Below, piece by piece: positions 1-10,034 of a DNA stretch of 64,000 bases (position 1 is its first letter; each line of letters starts with the position of its first letter). Both the position numbers and the translations under genes were made by a program. The stretch comes from Rachycentron canadum (lineage: Eukaryota; Chordata; Actinopteri; Carangiformes; Rachycentridae), in contig CM076666.1 of NCBI GenBank assembly GCA_038496675.1, forward strand, positions 14,761,817 through 14,825,816. The letters run 5' to 3'. Below the pieces are notes generated by a model, which made no database searches, was not told where the DNA came from, and saw only the letters and a program-made list of their open reading frames with translations.

Positions 1-1002
1 AGCCGTCAAGGTCTTTTAGCAACAGATCTCGGAGTACAAATTTAAAGACACACTGACACTTTCAGAAAATTGGGAAACTTAAAAGCAACACATGAAAAGC
101 AACAATACTAGCCCGTATGACGAAAAAGTGAAAGGAAAATCATGGCATTTGCAGCTGACGTATATTTACCCACAGTTTCTGATAATGAGAGAAACAGATT
201 ATTCTTTCTACACTGAAATAGCTCGGCTGGGGAGACAGGCCCAGGGCTGGAAAACTGACTCAGCACAAAACTGTGTTGAGGTCTGTGGGGCTGTGCCAGA
301 AACAGGAATCCAGTCATGCAAGCTTTTAGCTTCTCCACCAAAGGGGCAGAGTTAAGTGGAAGGGGTGTGGTTCTGGCTTTAAGTAAAAGAAGTCATATAT
401 TGCCTTGCAGGAGAGAATTCGATCTGATCAACAAACAATTAATATGCACCACCAGAGTCTTGTGGTGCCCCATTACAACCACAGAGGGTTTCAACACAAT
501 AACAATTCCATACTTCATTCAAAACATACAATGACCAAATGTATTGGATGTAGTATGTGTCAAAAGATAAATAAAATGCCACAGCAGTCTACCACTGGAA
601 CACAAAACCAACCTGTTGAAATACAATGTTAGTAGTGGGAGGCTGCCAGATGCAACAAAAATAGTAATTAGTTACTATTATCAATATGTGCACATTTACA
701 TGTTATTTGTCTTGCCGAGGAAACTCCGAACAACAGAAGAGGCATTTACTGAGATAGAAATGAAAACAGTAGAAATATGCACCTGTGTGTCTAACTAGAA
801 CTTGCAATTCTATGCAAAACCTTTTCTATGTCCAAAAAAAAAAACCTTCATTAAAAAGCTCAGTAGACAACAGTAATGGACTGAGATCAGGAAAAGGCGA
901 TAAAACGTACACTAGTGAAGCATTAGTGTATTAATATACTCTCAATATAATCTTAACAGTTGGTAAGGTTTTGTAACTACATTGGTTATGTAAAGTTTAT
1001 AC
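1..1002 (-). other. PTPN13 intron, partial
   Basis: This is the intron following the second coding exon. I read both strands for the next KIND exon and saw no candidate. Short open frames here have no family resemblance and no splice sites in the right phase. I see nothing else of note. Confidence 0.7.
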
Positions 1003-1169
1003 CTTCTCTATGTCAGCGACCGAAGTCAAGGAGACCCCCTCTAGGACCTCTGGAGCTGTGAAGGCTCTTAGGTCCTGCTGGGTGACATACTCGTCTGTGA
1101 ATGAGATGTTGCCAGAGGGCATGAGCAGGAGGGACCAGGGAGAGATGATGAAGCCCATGGCTGCAGGGT
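1003..1169 (-). CDS. ptpn13: PTPN13 second coding exon (KIND domain)
   Basis: The minus strand shows a ttcag acceptor, 167 bases, and a GTATAA donor. With one base carried over from the previous exon it encodes exactly 56 codons, beginning DPAAMGFIISPW and ending VADIEK. KIND is a catalytically dead kinase-like fold. GFIISPWSLLL and DLRAFTAPEVL are its recognisable blocks; the second corresponds to the activation-loop and APE region of true kinases. From memory, human PTPN13 has four extra residues (VSLA) just before DPAA that are missing here; see findings. Confidence 0.92.
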
Positions 1170-3801
1170 CTGAAGGGGGAAACAGATAATTCAGCCATTG
1201 GAGATATGATCAGGAACCAAAACAGGAAAACAATTACGACAGCTTACTGGACATCCATTATTCAAATTCTTAGCTATTCCCACACATGCATGTACACGCG
1301 GTGTTAAAGTAAAGTATCGCGTTTTAAAGCTTAATACTAGCATCGAATTCTGTCTAAACATTTACAGCCTGAATGCAGCAACTGTAGACACGGACAACCA
1401 CAGTGAATGTTTCTTGCTCAGGCTTTTGGCGTTTGTGGAAATCCAAGATGATTGAAGTAAACAAAAACACATGTTGCTTTCTTAGCCTGCAAGAAAATAA
1501 CCGTTGAGGCATGGAAGCAGAAAGGAATGGCTACACAGCGTAATTCTCTTTTCCTACAAAGCCACAGCCAGCGCTATGGTTAGAGGACGTTTTAAAAATA
1601 TACAAAGGAATGTTTGAGCAGCGCTGCAAAATTCTTTTCTTCGACTGATACATCACTCTGAGAGGAGCACAGAGACGAACAGAGGAACTGGATTTGAGGC
1701 ACCAAATATCTGCTTTCAAAAGCTGGAATTTACAAAGTAAATATAAGTTTCCTGTTTAAAACTCATGTGAGCAATTGGTGGTCTTACTCAAAAGCAGAGT
1801 GGGTTACTAGGTGTATCCCACACATAACTTTTGCACTGGATAAGCAATAATGGAGCTGAGCAGAAATGCATGACTCAGTGTATGACAGCCTGAGCAAAGG
1901 AGGTTCTTGATGGATAACAAATTAAATAACTCTGATCAACTGCAGATATAAACTGGCCATACAGAATCTGTCCAATCTGTGAGAGATCGTCCACTAAATA
2001 GATGCTGACAAACTGTACTATGCACCACGCGTTCAGTTCTCCAACAAACATGTCAATAGAGAGACAGATGTGGAGCAGTGGATGGCCTCGTCCCAACGAG
2101 CAGACGGGGATTCACATTCGTCTCTGTATGAGCTTAAAAAATATATATCTGTGGCCATCTGGAGGAATTCCTCTTACAATCAGAAATATTCACACATCTG
2201 TTATTCAAACAAATCATTCTTAAACAAACATGGTAACTAACCACTACTGTTTACCCACAGGAAAAAAATGCTTGTGGTTAAGTGTTTGACAATGTGTGAC
2301 TCCATTCACAATGTTTGAGGAGCCTGAAAAGTAATATTGAATTAAGCCAAGCCAATTGTAAGACCTCCTCCACAGATTAGGAAACAAGCACTATGACTTC
2401 ACCATACAGTTAATAACAAAAATACAACTAAAATTTACTTGAAATTTCGTCTGCTTCAGCAAAACAGAGCTGTTGATGTTTTGTGTTTTTAGTATGAACC
2501 AGCAAAAACCTCTCAGCTACTGTTCATAGCTGACTATGGCATCAAGAAAATTGTCTAAGAAATCAAAAATGTTTAAATGGTTGCTGTTATTAATCCAGTT
2601 TTGTGGTAAAAATACTTCTTTACATAGCTCAGGGACTATATAATAGCTGGTTCCAACATCTGCTCTTCAAATTTTAGCTTCAATCAGCAGTCTAAAACTG
2701 TACGCATGAGAGGGCACAATTTACTCTTAGCAATGCAACAACACACTGAAGGAAAAACAGGGATGTGTTAATCACTGCAGCACCATGACGCATGAAGATG
2801 AAATAATCTTAAATACTCCAAGTATACAACCTTGCATCTTGTCCTTAGCACAATCAGAACTTTATCTCATAATGGCTGAGATATAAAAACATTTGTGCAC
2901 ATGCCTGTTTTCATAAATGGCCTCAGCATTGAAGGGATATTTACACACCACATTGATAAGAGGGGATTCCTACAACATGCCAGGTCGACAATGGAATCAG
3001 TCAGTAAAAGAGGGAAGATGAGGTCAGTCTGGTTCACTCAGAATCACACGGGTTACTTTTTAATGGAAATTCACATGGCCAAAGATGCTTTAGACACATT
3101 TAAGGCCACTATAAGCAGGTGCACTTGAGTTTCACATGAAGCTAGGCCTTAGCTCACACAGTTCTCTGCAGAGCCTGTTGACTCACATCCTGTCCAATGT
3201 CTCCAGAGCTAAACCTTCCTTATTCACCCTTGCTAAAGTTTTCTTTAGTTACAAATCATCATTGGAACTTTATCTAACCCAACATTCAAGGTCAACCATA
3301 GAGACACGAATGACTTACAAGAATGATTGAAACACAAAATACAAAACCGCAATGTCCCAAATCCTAATAATGATGCTGGACCAGTTTGCAACAAAGTGAT
3401 AATTAAATGCACTGAATGAATGTTGTTATTTTATTAACAGACTTGAGAGTTGGAGTGTGAAGAGATTTCTAAATTAAACTTAATTAAAAATCAATCTTTA
3501 AACCAACAACATTAACAAATCATCTCTGAGAAAAACAGTGAGTAATCCCATTAATATGCCAATACAAAACAGCACTAAATTTCATGGTAACTGGAGTCGA
3601 TTCAGCTCCTTCAGCTTTGACATTATCAGGGAGAGACAATCACTTCTAAAAAACTTCTGTGCAGATGTGATTCCATATGTTCATACCTTTATGAAAGAGT
3701 TCCTGGAGGCTCTCTGCACTCTGGCTGAGCACTGCCCAGACCTCCTCCTCCTGGAGCGGACCTCCTCGGACCTCCAAAGCTTCTGCCAGAGACACGTGCA
3801 T
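1003..3801 (-). CDS. ptpn13: PTPN13, N-terminal part (two coding exons, gene continues beyond left edge)
   Basis: PTPN13 (PTP-BL, FAP-1) is a very large cytoplasmic tyrosine phosphatase with KIND, FERM, five PDZ and a C-terminal phosphatase domain; it scaffolds signalling complexes at the membrane and cytoskeleton. Only the first 94 codons are here: exon 3687-3806 with the start codon, and exon 1003-1169. The joined product begins MHVSLAEALEVRGG and continues through a segment containing GFIISPWSLLL and QQDLRAFTAPEVL, which matches my memory of the vertebrate PTPN13 KIND domain nearly residue for residue. The next expected exon (starting near IHIYSLG) is not seen in 1-1002, so it must lie left of the window. 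Gene identity is secure; no 5' noncoding exon or promoter was found to the right. Confidence 0.93.
1170..3686 (-). other. PTPN13 intron between the two coding exons
   Basis: The 2.5 kb between the GTATGA donor and the ttcag acceptor is AT-rich unique-looking DNA. I see no microsatellite, recognisable repeat or nested gene, and the open frames here are short and unrelated to known proteins. Confidence 0.75.
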
Positions 3802-3806
3802 CTTCC
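3687..3806 (-). CDS. ptpn13: PTPN13 first coding exon (start codon at 3801-3799)
   Basis: On the minus strand a pyrimidine-rich acceptor ending gtgcacag is followed by GGAAG and the ATG. The ATG has A at -3, a favourable context. The exon codes for 38 residues (MHVSLAEALE...LQELFHK) plus one base, then a GTATGA donor. This is the N-terminal helix region of the KIND domain. The open frame continues upstream of the acceptor, but that stretch is intron: similarity starts exactly at the Met and an acceptor lies just before it. The five bases GGAAG are the end of the 5' UTR, so at least one noncoding exon must exist upstream. Confidence 0.93.
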
Positions 3807-4271
3807 CTGTGCACACAGAGGACAGATTTACAACAGGCGATGAACACACAACTACATAAATAGTCTTTGAACATAATTTGTAGAAAATGGTACATGCTTT
3901 CGTCCTTGTTATATGACAGGAGCCATAGAAGGTCAAATTAACATAAGCAATGAGCAATACATACCTTAGATTTTTTACTTTAACTTCTCAGACAAACAAT
4001 TGAAAATATATACAATACAAATACATAAGATTTTAGTTAAGAATTATAGTCCTAATCTAAGCCTAAACCTGTATAAGAATCCCAGATAGCCTGTCAGTCG
4101 AAACTGAGAGCATTTCAGTTACACACTACACTGCTACAATAACCCAAAGCACTGATGTATTGAACACTAGTTCTCATCAGCATTTTGTGCTTTTTTTATG
4201 CCCATGGCCACATCTTCTTCTAAATGTAAGATGTCTTATCTTCAGTTGAAGAGGAGTTCAAGCACATGATG

Positions 4272-4279
4272 CACACACA

Positions 4280-4359
<80 letters not shown>
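4272..4359. repeat. (CA)n microsatellite
   Basis: About 88 bases of CA repeat, interrupted near the left end by GCGC. Confidence 0.97.
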
Positions 4360-4361
<2 letters not shown>

Positions 4362-5159
4362 GTGCTTTAGTTTAAGTTTTCAACAAAGTAGCAGTTTATT
4401 ACTGTGAGCCTCCACCAGCTTCTCAAAGTCAGGAGAGCAGCTTCCAACTTGTGGACACTAATCATAGAAAAGCGCAATGCTACTTTTTTTGGGTCTGATT
4501 TTAACCCTGCTTGCTGCAGCACACATGCGTAATCACACTTCTGTTTAGTGATTACATGTTAGAAAAGTGGGTCAAGCACCAGCTACATGGCTTATATTGC
4601 CTTCTGGACAGCAACAATACAGCAAATTCAGCTTTTGGTGTAGAATATGTACAAGACAAGTATCACACACAACAGTACATCTACAGTAACTGACATGAAT
4701 TTAGATTAGACATGTCACAACATGCTATGCCTTAAGGATTGACTCATGTAAACCACAGGCTAGCTGTTTTACGTGCCTTGATTTTATTATGACTTTCATG
4801 TTTTAGTATGAAGTCACAAAGATGAGATGTTTTATCTTTTCTCAGCTGTAACTGACTAAAAACAAAAGTAGTGGTCCAAATTTAATGAGAACTTGTGGTT
4901 GTAAAATGTCCTATAACTGCTGAGAGCCGGCTTTATGAGATCCTCTCAACTATCATGGGTTTTCTCTAAACTTCAGTTCCTGTGCTCCAGTGTCCAGTGG
5001 TGTCTCATCTCCTCAATCCAGCCTTGATATGCAAATGTCGACACAACAGGAAGCTCCAGTTTCTATTATTACTATTTCTAACTGAGCAGAAACTATAACA
5101 AGTGCCTAAGGTACATAACACCTGCATACAATGGCTGCAAGGAATAGAAGTGTTAGTGT

Positions 5160-5191
5160 GGGTGGTGGTGGTGGTGGTGGTGGTGGGGGGG
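5160..5191. repeat. (GGT)n tract with G run
   Basis: About nine GGT units are followed by seven to eight G, then unique sequence. It is purine/G-rich and could form a G-quadruplex on the plus strand. Confidence 0.9.
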
Positions 5192-6184
5192 TTTGCAGTA
5201 GAGTGCTGTACTCATCTGTTGGTGCCAAGAAAAGCTTTCGGGTAAGGACAGCTTTAGCTTTCCACAAGATAATAAAGAGTTCTTGATTAGAGGTGTAAAA
5301 ATGGTGTAGAAATGGTACAAAACTCATAATTTAATAGCACTGCATTAGGTAGTGTGTTATGTTTTCATTCAAAATGGTCCACCAAGCAGATGGATTTCAG
5401 GATGTCACATGCTCACACAATATGTGCAGTCAATGCTGTTTAGCAGACTCTTGAGGATCTGCTAAATAAATAAATAAAAAAAATAAAAATAAATGTATAT
5501 TTATTTGCAGGTGGGTGTATAAAGTGTATAAAATGTACATATGACACAGTTGTAAAACAAACTATACAATAACATTTTGCACACTCTCCAGTGCACATAT
5601 GTAAATGTGCCAGGAAATGCAAAAGATTTAGGAAGGACATTGTGCTCGACATGGCTTCAACTCTCGTGTACGTCATGTCATTTTCTATGCTAATGTCATG
5701 GGGGGTTAAGGTGCAAAAAGTACCACACAAATACCAGAAAAAAGCACAGGTATCAAAGGGGATGTCATAGAATTTATCTGTCTACTCTTGTCACTTCAGA
5801 AATAATATTTTCTGACTGTAAGAACAATGCATGATAAAACTATTGTATATAATAATGCTGACAACTTTCATTGTTCTTCCACTTGTACTGCACTTTTGTG
5901 ATACCTAAGAAACTCAAACTTTAGCATGCACTAACCACATTTCCCTATGCTTTTCAAAAGCATTGACACTAAAAGATGATGATGGTATGACATAACCTAA
6001 AATGTTTTGGAATGACATGAAAAATAAAGTTTCTGCTCTGGTCGCTTGACTGAAAACAAATCATATTTTCAACACTGACAGCTTTTCTGATGTTTTGAAC
6101 TTTCATTGTATATTTTTCACTTTTGTTCTCCACAAAGTTGAGCAAACCCACATTTAACACAGCATAGAACAGATTTTCAATTCA

Positions 6185-6244
6185 GTAAAATCCGAGTTAG
6201 AGCAGTGATCAATTGTTGATCACTGCTCTAACTCTGGATTTTAC
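6185..6244. repeat. Near-perfect inverted repeat (hairpin), 3-nt loop
   Basis: The left arm 6186-6212 (starting TAAAATCCGAG) and right arm 6216-6243 are reverse complements except for one bulged A in the right arm. The loop is TTG (6213-6215), and flanking G6185/C6244 adds one more pair. The stem is about 28 bp. Its function is unknown; it could be a foldback element remnant or a recent inverted duplication. Confidence 0.9.
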
Positions 6245-6884
6245 AAATCAAAAACCGTTGGGCCATGACAAAAAAAAAAACAAAAAACAAAGCAAATGGA
6301 AACACCAAACAGGAAATGAGGCATAACTTCTATGGAAGCTCAACCAAACAGCAGTCATAGGATGTTTACTAGATTCATTCATTACTTTTTTTTTTATTAT
6401 TCTATTTTTATTGATGTCCTGTCCTTAAAACAATATTCTAACAGTACATTTTTCCAACTTTTTTTCCAATATAAAACCAAATTACAAAGTGTGTTTCTAG
6501 AGAGTTTTGCAGGTGTACAGATTTGGCTAAGACACAAAAAGGAGCTTAAAGGCAACAAAGCCCAGGCCTAATGTGTCAGATGAGCTTTAGCTGTGTCCTG
6601 TGTGCTAACTATGAAGCACCTGTGGGTTTGACTCGTGGGTGTGGACCACACCTGGAACCTCATCTGCCTATATTTATTCATTTTTTCATTTATTCACAGA
6701 AGTTTCAAATTTCACAGTTGATATTACAAGAACAAACAAAGACTGAGGGCGCCTGTTTACTGACACAAAAGTACTTGGTGGGGGGGGGGTCACGCATCTC
6801 TGCACCCAATTTTGTGAAAATCCATGCTATAGTTTTTGCATATCCCTGGGTAAATGAAGTGTAGTTGACCTGCTGGTGGTGGTG

Positions 6885-6960
6885 CATTAAAATCTCATAG
6901 GTCCATTACACAACATTTCATGACGACCCATCCAACAAGATATTTCAGTCTCAACCAAAA
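6885..6960. repeat. Fragment of a common teleost interspersed repeat
   Basis: The segment with CATTTCATGACGACCCATCC followed by AAGATATTTCAGTC resembles the 'wrong-strand-independent' teleost repeat that also seems present at 47735-48125 (there ending in GTTGAAATATTCCAGTCTGG). I recognise the wording of the family from fish genomes but cannot name it. Confidence 0.4.
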
Positions 6961-8262
6961 AGGTTGCCTGACCAGTAGAATGAAACTGTTGACTCAACAT
7001 TCAAAACAGAGGCTGTTTTGTTGTGTTAGCATTATGAACTAAATCTGACAATAGCACTCATCCACAAACTCTTCGCATTAACTGAGAAGGCTACATCATT
7101 AGCGTTGATGAAAATGAACTGAAACTAATATGTGAAGAAATATCCTTTCTGCGAATCAGAGTTCAGGGAAGAGAGTTAATGAGTAAGCATGTCACAGTCC
7201 TGATTGTTTATGCAGGAATGCGGGTTAGCCATTCTTGTCAATGGAAGGCGTGAAGTGTGAGGCAAAGTGGGTTACTACCCATCTTGCTCATTACCCATGA
7301 GAATGAGGTAGAGTGGGTGCTGTGAAGACTGATTGTTTTGTGGCCCTTGTTATTTTAACAGAGACCTACAGTGGAATGTTTTTTATCCGCACTGAGGCTG
7401 CAGTGCAGGCCAGCTCCTCTCTCATTGGACTGTGGTCCTTCTCATTATTTAGGGGGCTTAGGAGGCAGCGGCCCAAAACAGCGAGAGCAGACAGCCTTCA
7501 CCACTTCAGCGCCTCATTCTCTTTCCCTTTTTCAAACAGTGGGGATGTTTGTTCCCAGGTACTCCCATGTATTCCCACACTGTAAGCAGGAAGACAAAAC
7601 CTAGAAAGGCTTAGTCTGCTGCTGCTGTGTCAAAGTGTATAAAAGTCTTGGCCACAGTCACAAGGATTTTAAAGAAAATAATCCTGGAAACGTGATAGCG
7701 TTCTTTAGTCCGCAGAAGCTTTTCCTTTCCTCCCACCTTCCTGTCTGTGACACAGCTACAACCCATGAAGTGTATTTGAAAACAATCACCTGAAAAATTG
7801 CACTTCAGCTGAGTGACCAACACCAAAGAGGTAAAAAAGAACTTTCTGTTTCTGCTGCTTTCTTTCAAAGCTCATTCCCTCTGCATTTGTCAGGATCACA
7901 AAGCTCAGAGAAACATACACATCTTTCTCTCTCAAACTTTTTCTTTTATCCTAAATCTTTTGAAAACCCGAATAGCTGCACTTTTGAAGCAACTATCCAT
8001 AAAAACACAAGATTCCACTTCTATTTCCAAAAGCATAACTCATAACATAAGACATGAGAAGGAATTTGTTCATATCCTCCAAACATCAGAACTGTGGTCT
8101 CAGCTGGCAAACACATTTGGAACAGAAGCCAGTGAGAAGACAAACACTGTGCCAACATTGAGGTGAAAATCTTCCTGAAGTCATTGGTGCCAGGAAAATT
8201 CAACAACACACTCTGAGTGAACCTCTATTCCCAGAATAAAATAAATAAAAAGGGAAATAAAA

Positions 8263-8263
8263 N
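8263..8263. other. Single undetermined base
   Basis: An isolated N sits within an A-rich stretch. It may be a base ambiguity or a minimal placeholder for a contig join. Confidence 0.95.
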
Positions 8264-9970
8264 ACATCTCATTTTCATTTTTCTCTCACTTATTATTTTA
8301 TTCTTTATACTTGATTTTTGTAGATAGAGCAAAATAAGTCAGAGTCTTTGCTGCTACAGTATAAAAGAGCGACTCAGTGCATTGTCCTGTTTGTAATGTA
8401 AGAGTGGTGGTGTTTCTGGTTTATTTGGTGAAGTCTAATTTCTTCATCAGTGCCTCATTAGTATGAGGTGACAGTGAGATTGGGAAAAAGCCATCTGCAG
8501 CTCCATAAAATCCCACAGATGCCACTTCTACTTGCAGCAATACACTAATGAGTGCATGACCTGCTGATGAATTTCAGCTCTACTGTTTTGCTCTGTGAAA
8601 TAGCCCGCTGGTTAATAGTAGTATTTCACACACACCTCCATTGTAGTTATGAATCATTTTTGGAAGATTTTATGACTGTGCACTTGTCTAAGTTGTCTAG
8701 TTGTTCATACTGGTGATGGTTACAATGATGATTTTGTTGTCAGTAGTGATGTGGTATGTATAATATGGCTGTGAATGGCATTTCAACACACGTTTTCTGC
8801 TGTTTTCCCCTTCTCTAATGTCATCTCATGCTGATGAAGGCCAGAGATCTCATCCAGTTATCCATGGTAAATAACAACCGCCCTACATCGGAAAAAAAAG
8901 GAAAAAGAAAAACTACTCTGTGGATCTTTTGTTTACAAAGGCTAGAGAAAAGGACAAACTTGGTTCAGCACTGTTAATTATAAATCATAATAAAAACATC
9001 CATGATATCATATTTTTATACATTACAGAAAGTATTGGATAAACACTACAAGTCATCATATCAAAATGTCATCACTGGAATAAGGAGGCCTCACTGTGTA
9101 GGTGCAGGTCTAAGTGGTGCAGCTATTGTTACGCATGTGTTTGTGCCACATCAACAAGGCTGCATATGAACTATCATTAAGATGTTAAGTTGAAGTGACG
9201 ACAAAATTCATTTGATAAATCCTCACTGTCCTGCTGTGGCTGCTGAATGTTGACCTGTACACGCCCTGCCAAGGTCTTTTATGGGTGGTCCTGTCACCTA
9301 CAGTGATAAAGAGAGGAGGATTATACTGTCAGGGTCTCAGGGCTGGATCACTATGAATGAGTGATAAGAGGGGCTGACTGGCATGGCAGGCAGCATATTT
9401 GTGTCCTGTTAGAGCAAATGACAATCCTGGAAGGATACAGGCACTTTTGCTGGACAGCTCACCTGATTTGTTCTTATCTCACTGTCTCTGTTAGCCGTTT
9501 AGTCCTGATTGTAAAGGTCTAAAACATTGTGATGTATAATGTGTGTTGAGGACAAACTATGTATGAACATTTAAATTATTTAAAACAATCACAATTGTGT
9601 GTGATTGAGGGAAAATAAAGTATTGACTGTTTATTTTCCTTCATTTATGTTTCTTTTCATGTGCCCATGTTCTACTTCTGCATGTGATGTACTACATATT
9701 AAGTATAAAATTATGTTGCTCGTCAGATGTGTTTCTCACATTCAGATATTTTTTCCATCTGCATTCATTGATTTGTTACCATGTTCATATGGCTAGATTT
9801 GACATGCCATTGCAACTTAAAGTGCTGTATCTGAGTGAACAGGTATTCCAACTGGAGCTGTCCAGTGTTATCAGCCATATAAATGTCATGTAAAGGGAAT
9901 CTGCTTGACTGGGCCGGGAGCTAAACTGTTACTAAAATGAGTGTACTCTCTTTCTCTCTGTCTATCTCAG

Positions 9971-10034
9971 CCTCCACCTCAGATCTACGACAAGCAGCTA
10001 GATGAAAGAGAACACTCCATTGATGAATGGAAAG
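9971..10034 (+). CDS. mapk10: MAPK10 exon (C-lobe extension)
   Basis: The acceptor tctatctcag precedes 64 bases coding PPPQIYDKQLDEREHSIDEW-K plus one base, followed by a GTAAGA donor. It is the segment immediately after the ISVDEALQHPYI exon in other JNKs; that exon is not found upstream. Confidence 0.93.

Larger units (their letters stand above)
3807..9970. other. Interval between PTPN13 and the MAPK10 3' exons; no coding exon seen
   Basis: By synteny these 6.2 kb should hold a PTPN13 5' exon (minus), the PTPN13 promoter, and MAPK10 kinase-domain exons (plus). I looked for the JNK kinase landmarks (glycine loop GSGAQG, HRDLKPSN, DFGLAR, TPYVVTRYYRAPE, DIWSVG, DYIDQWNK, ISVDEALQHPYI) and saw none on either strand. 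There is also no CpG-rich promoter-like stretch. The interval contains a CA microsatellite, a GGT tract, a 58-base hairpin, a short repeat fragment and a single N at 8263; the rest is AT-rich and featureless to me. Confidence 0.7.

Noticed and set aside
3802..3957. In-frame extension upstream of the PTPN13 start (52 extra residues)
   Set aside because: A splice acceptor sits five bases before the Met, similarity to PTPN13 begins at that Met, and the upstream residues look like translated intron.
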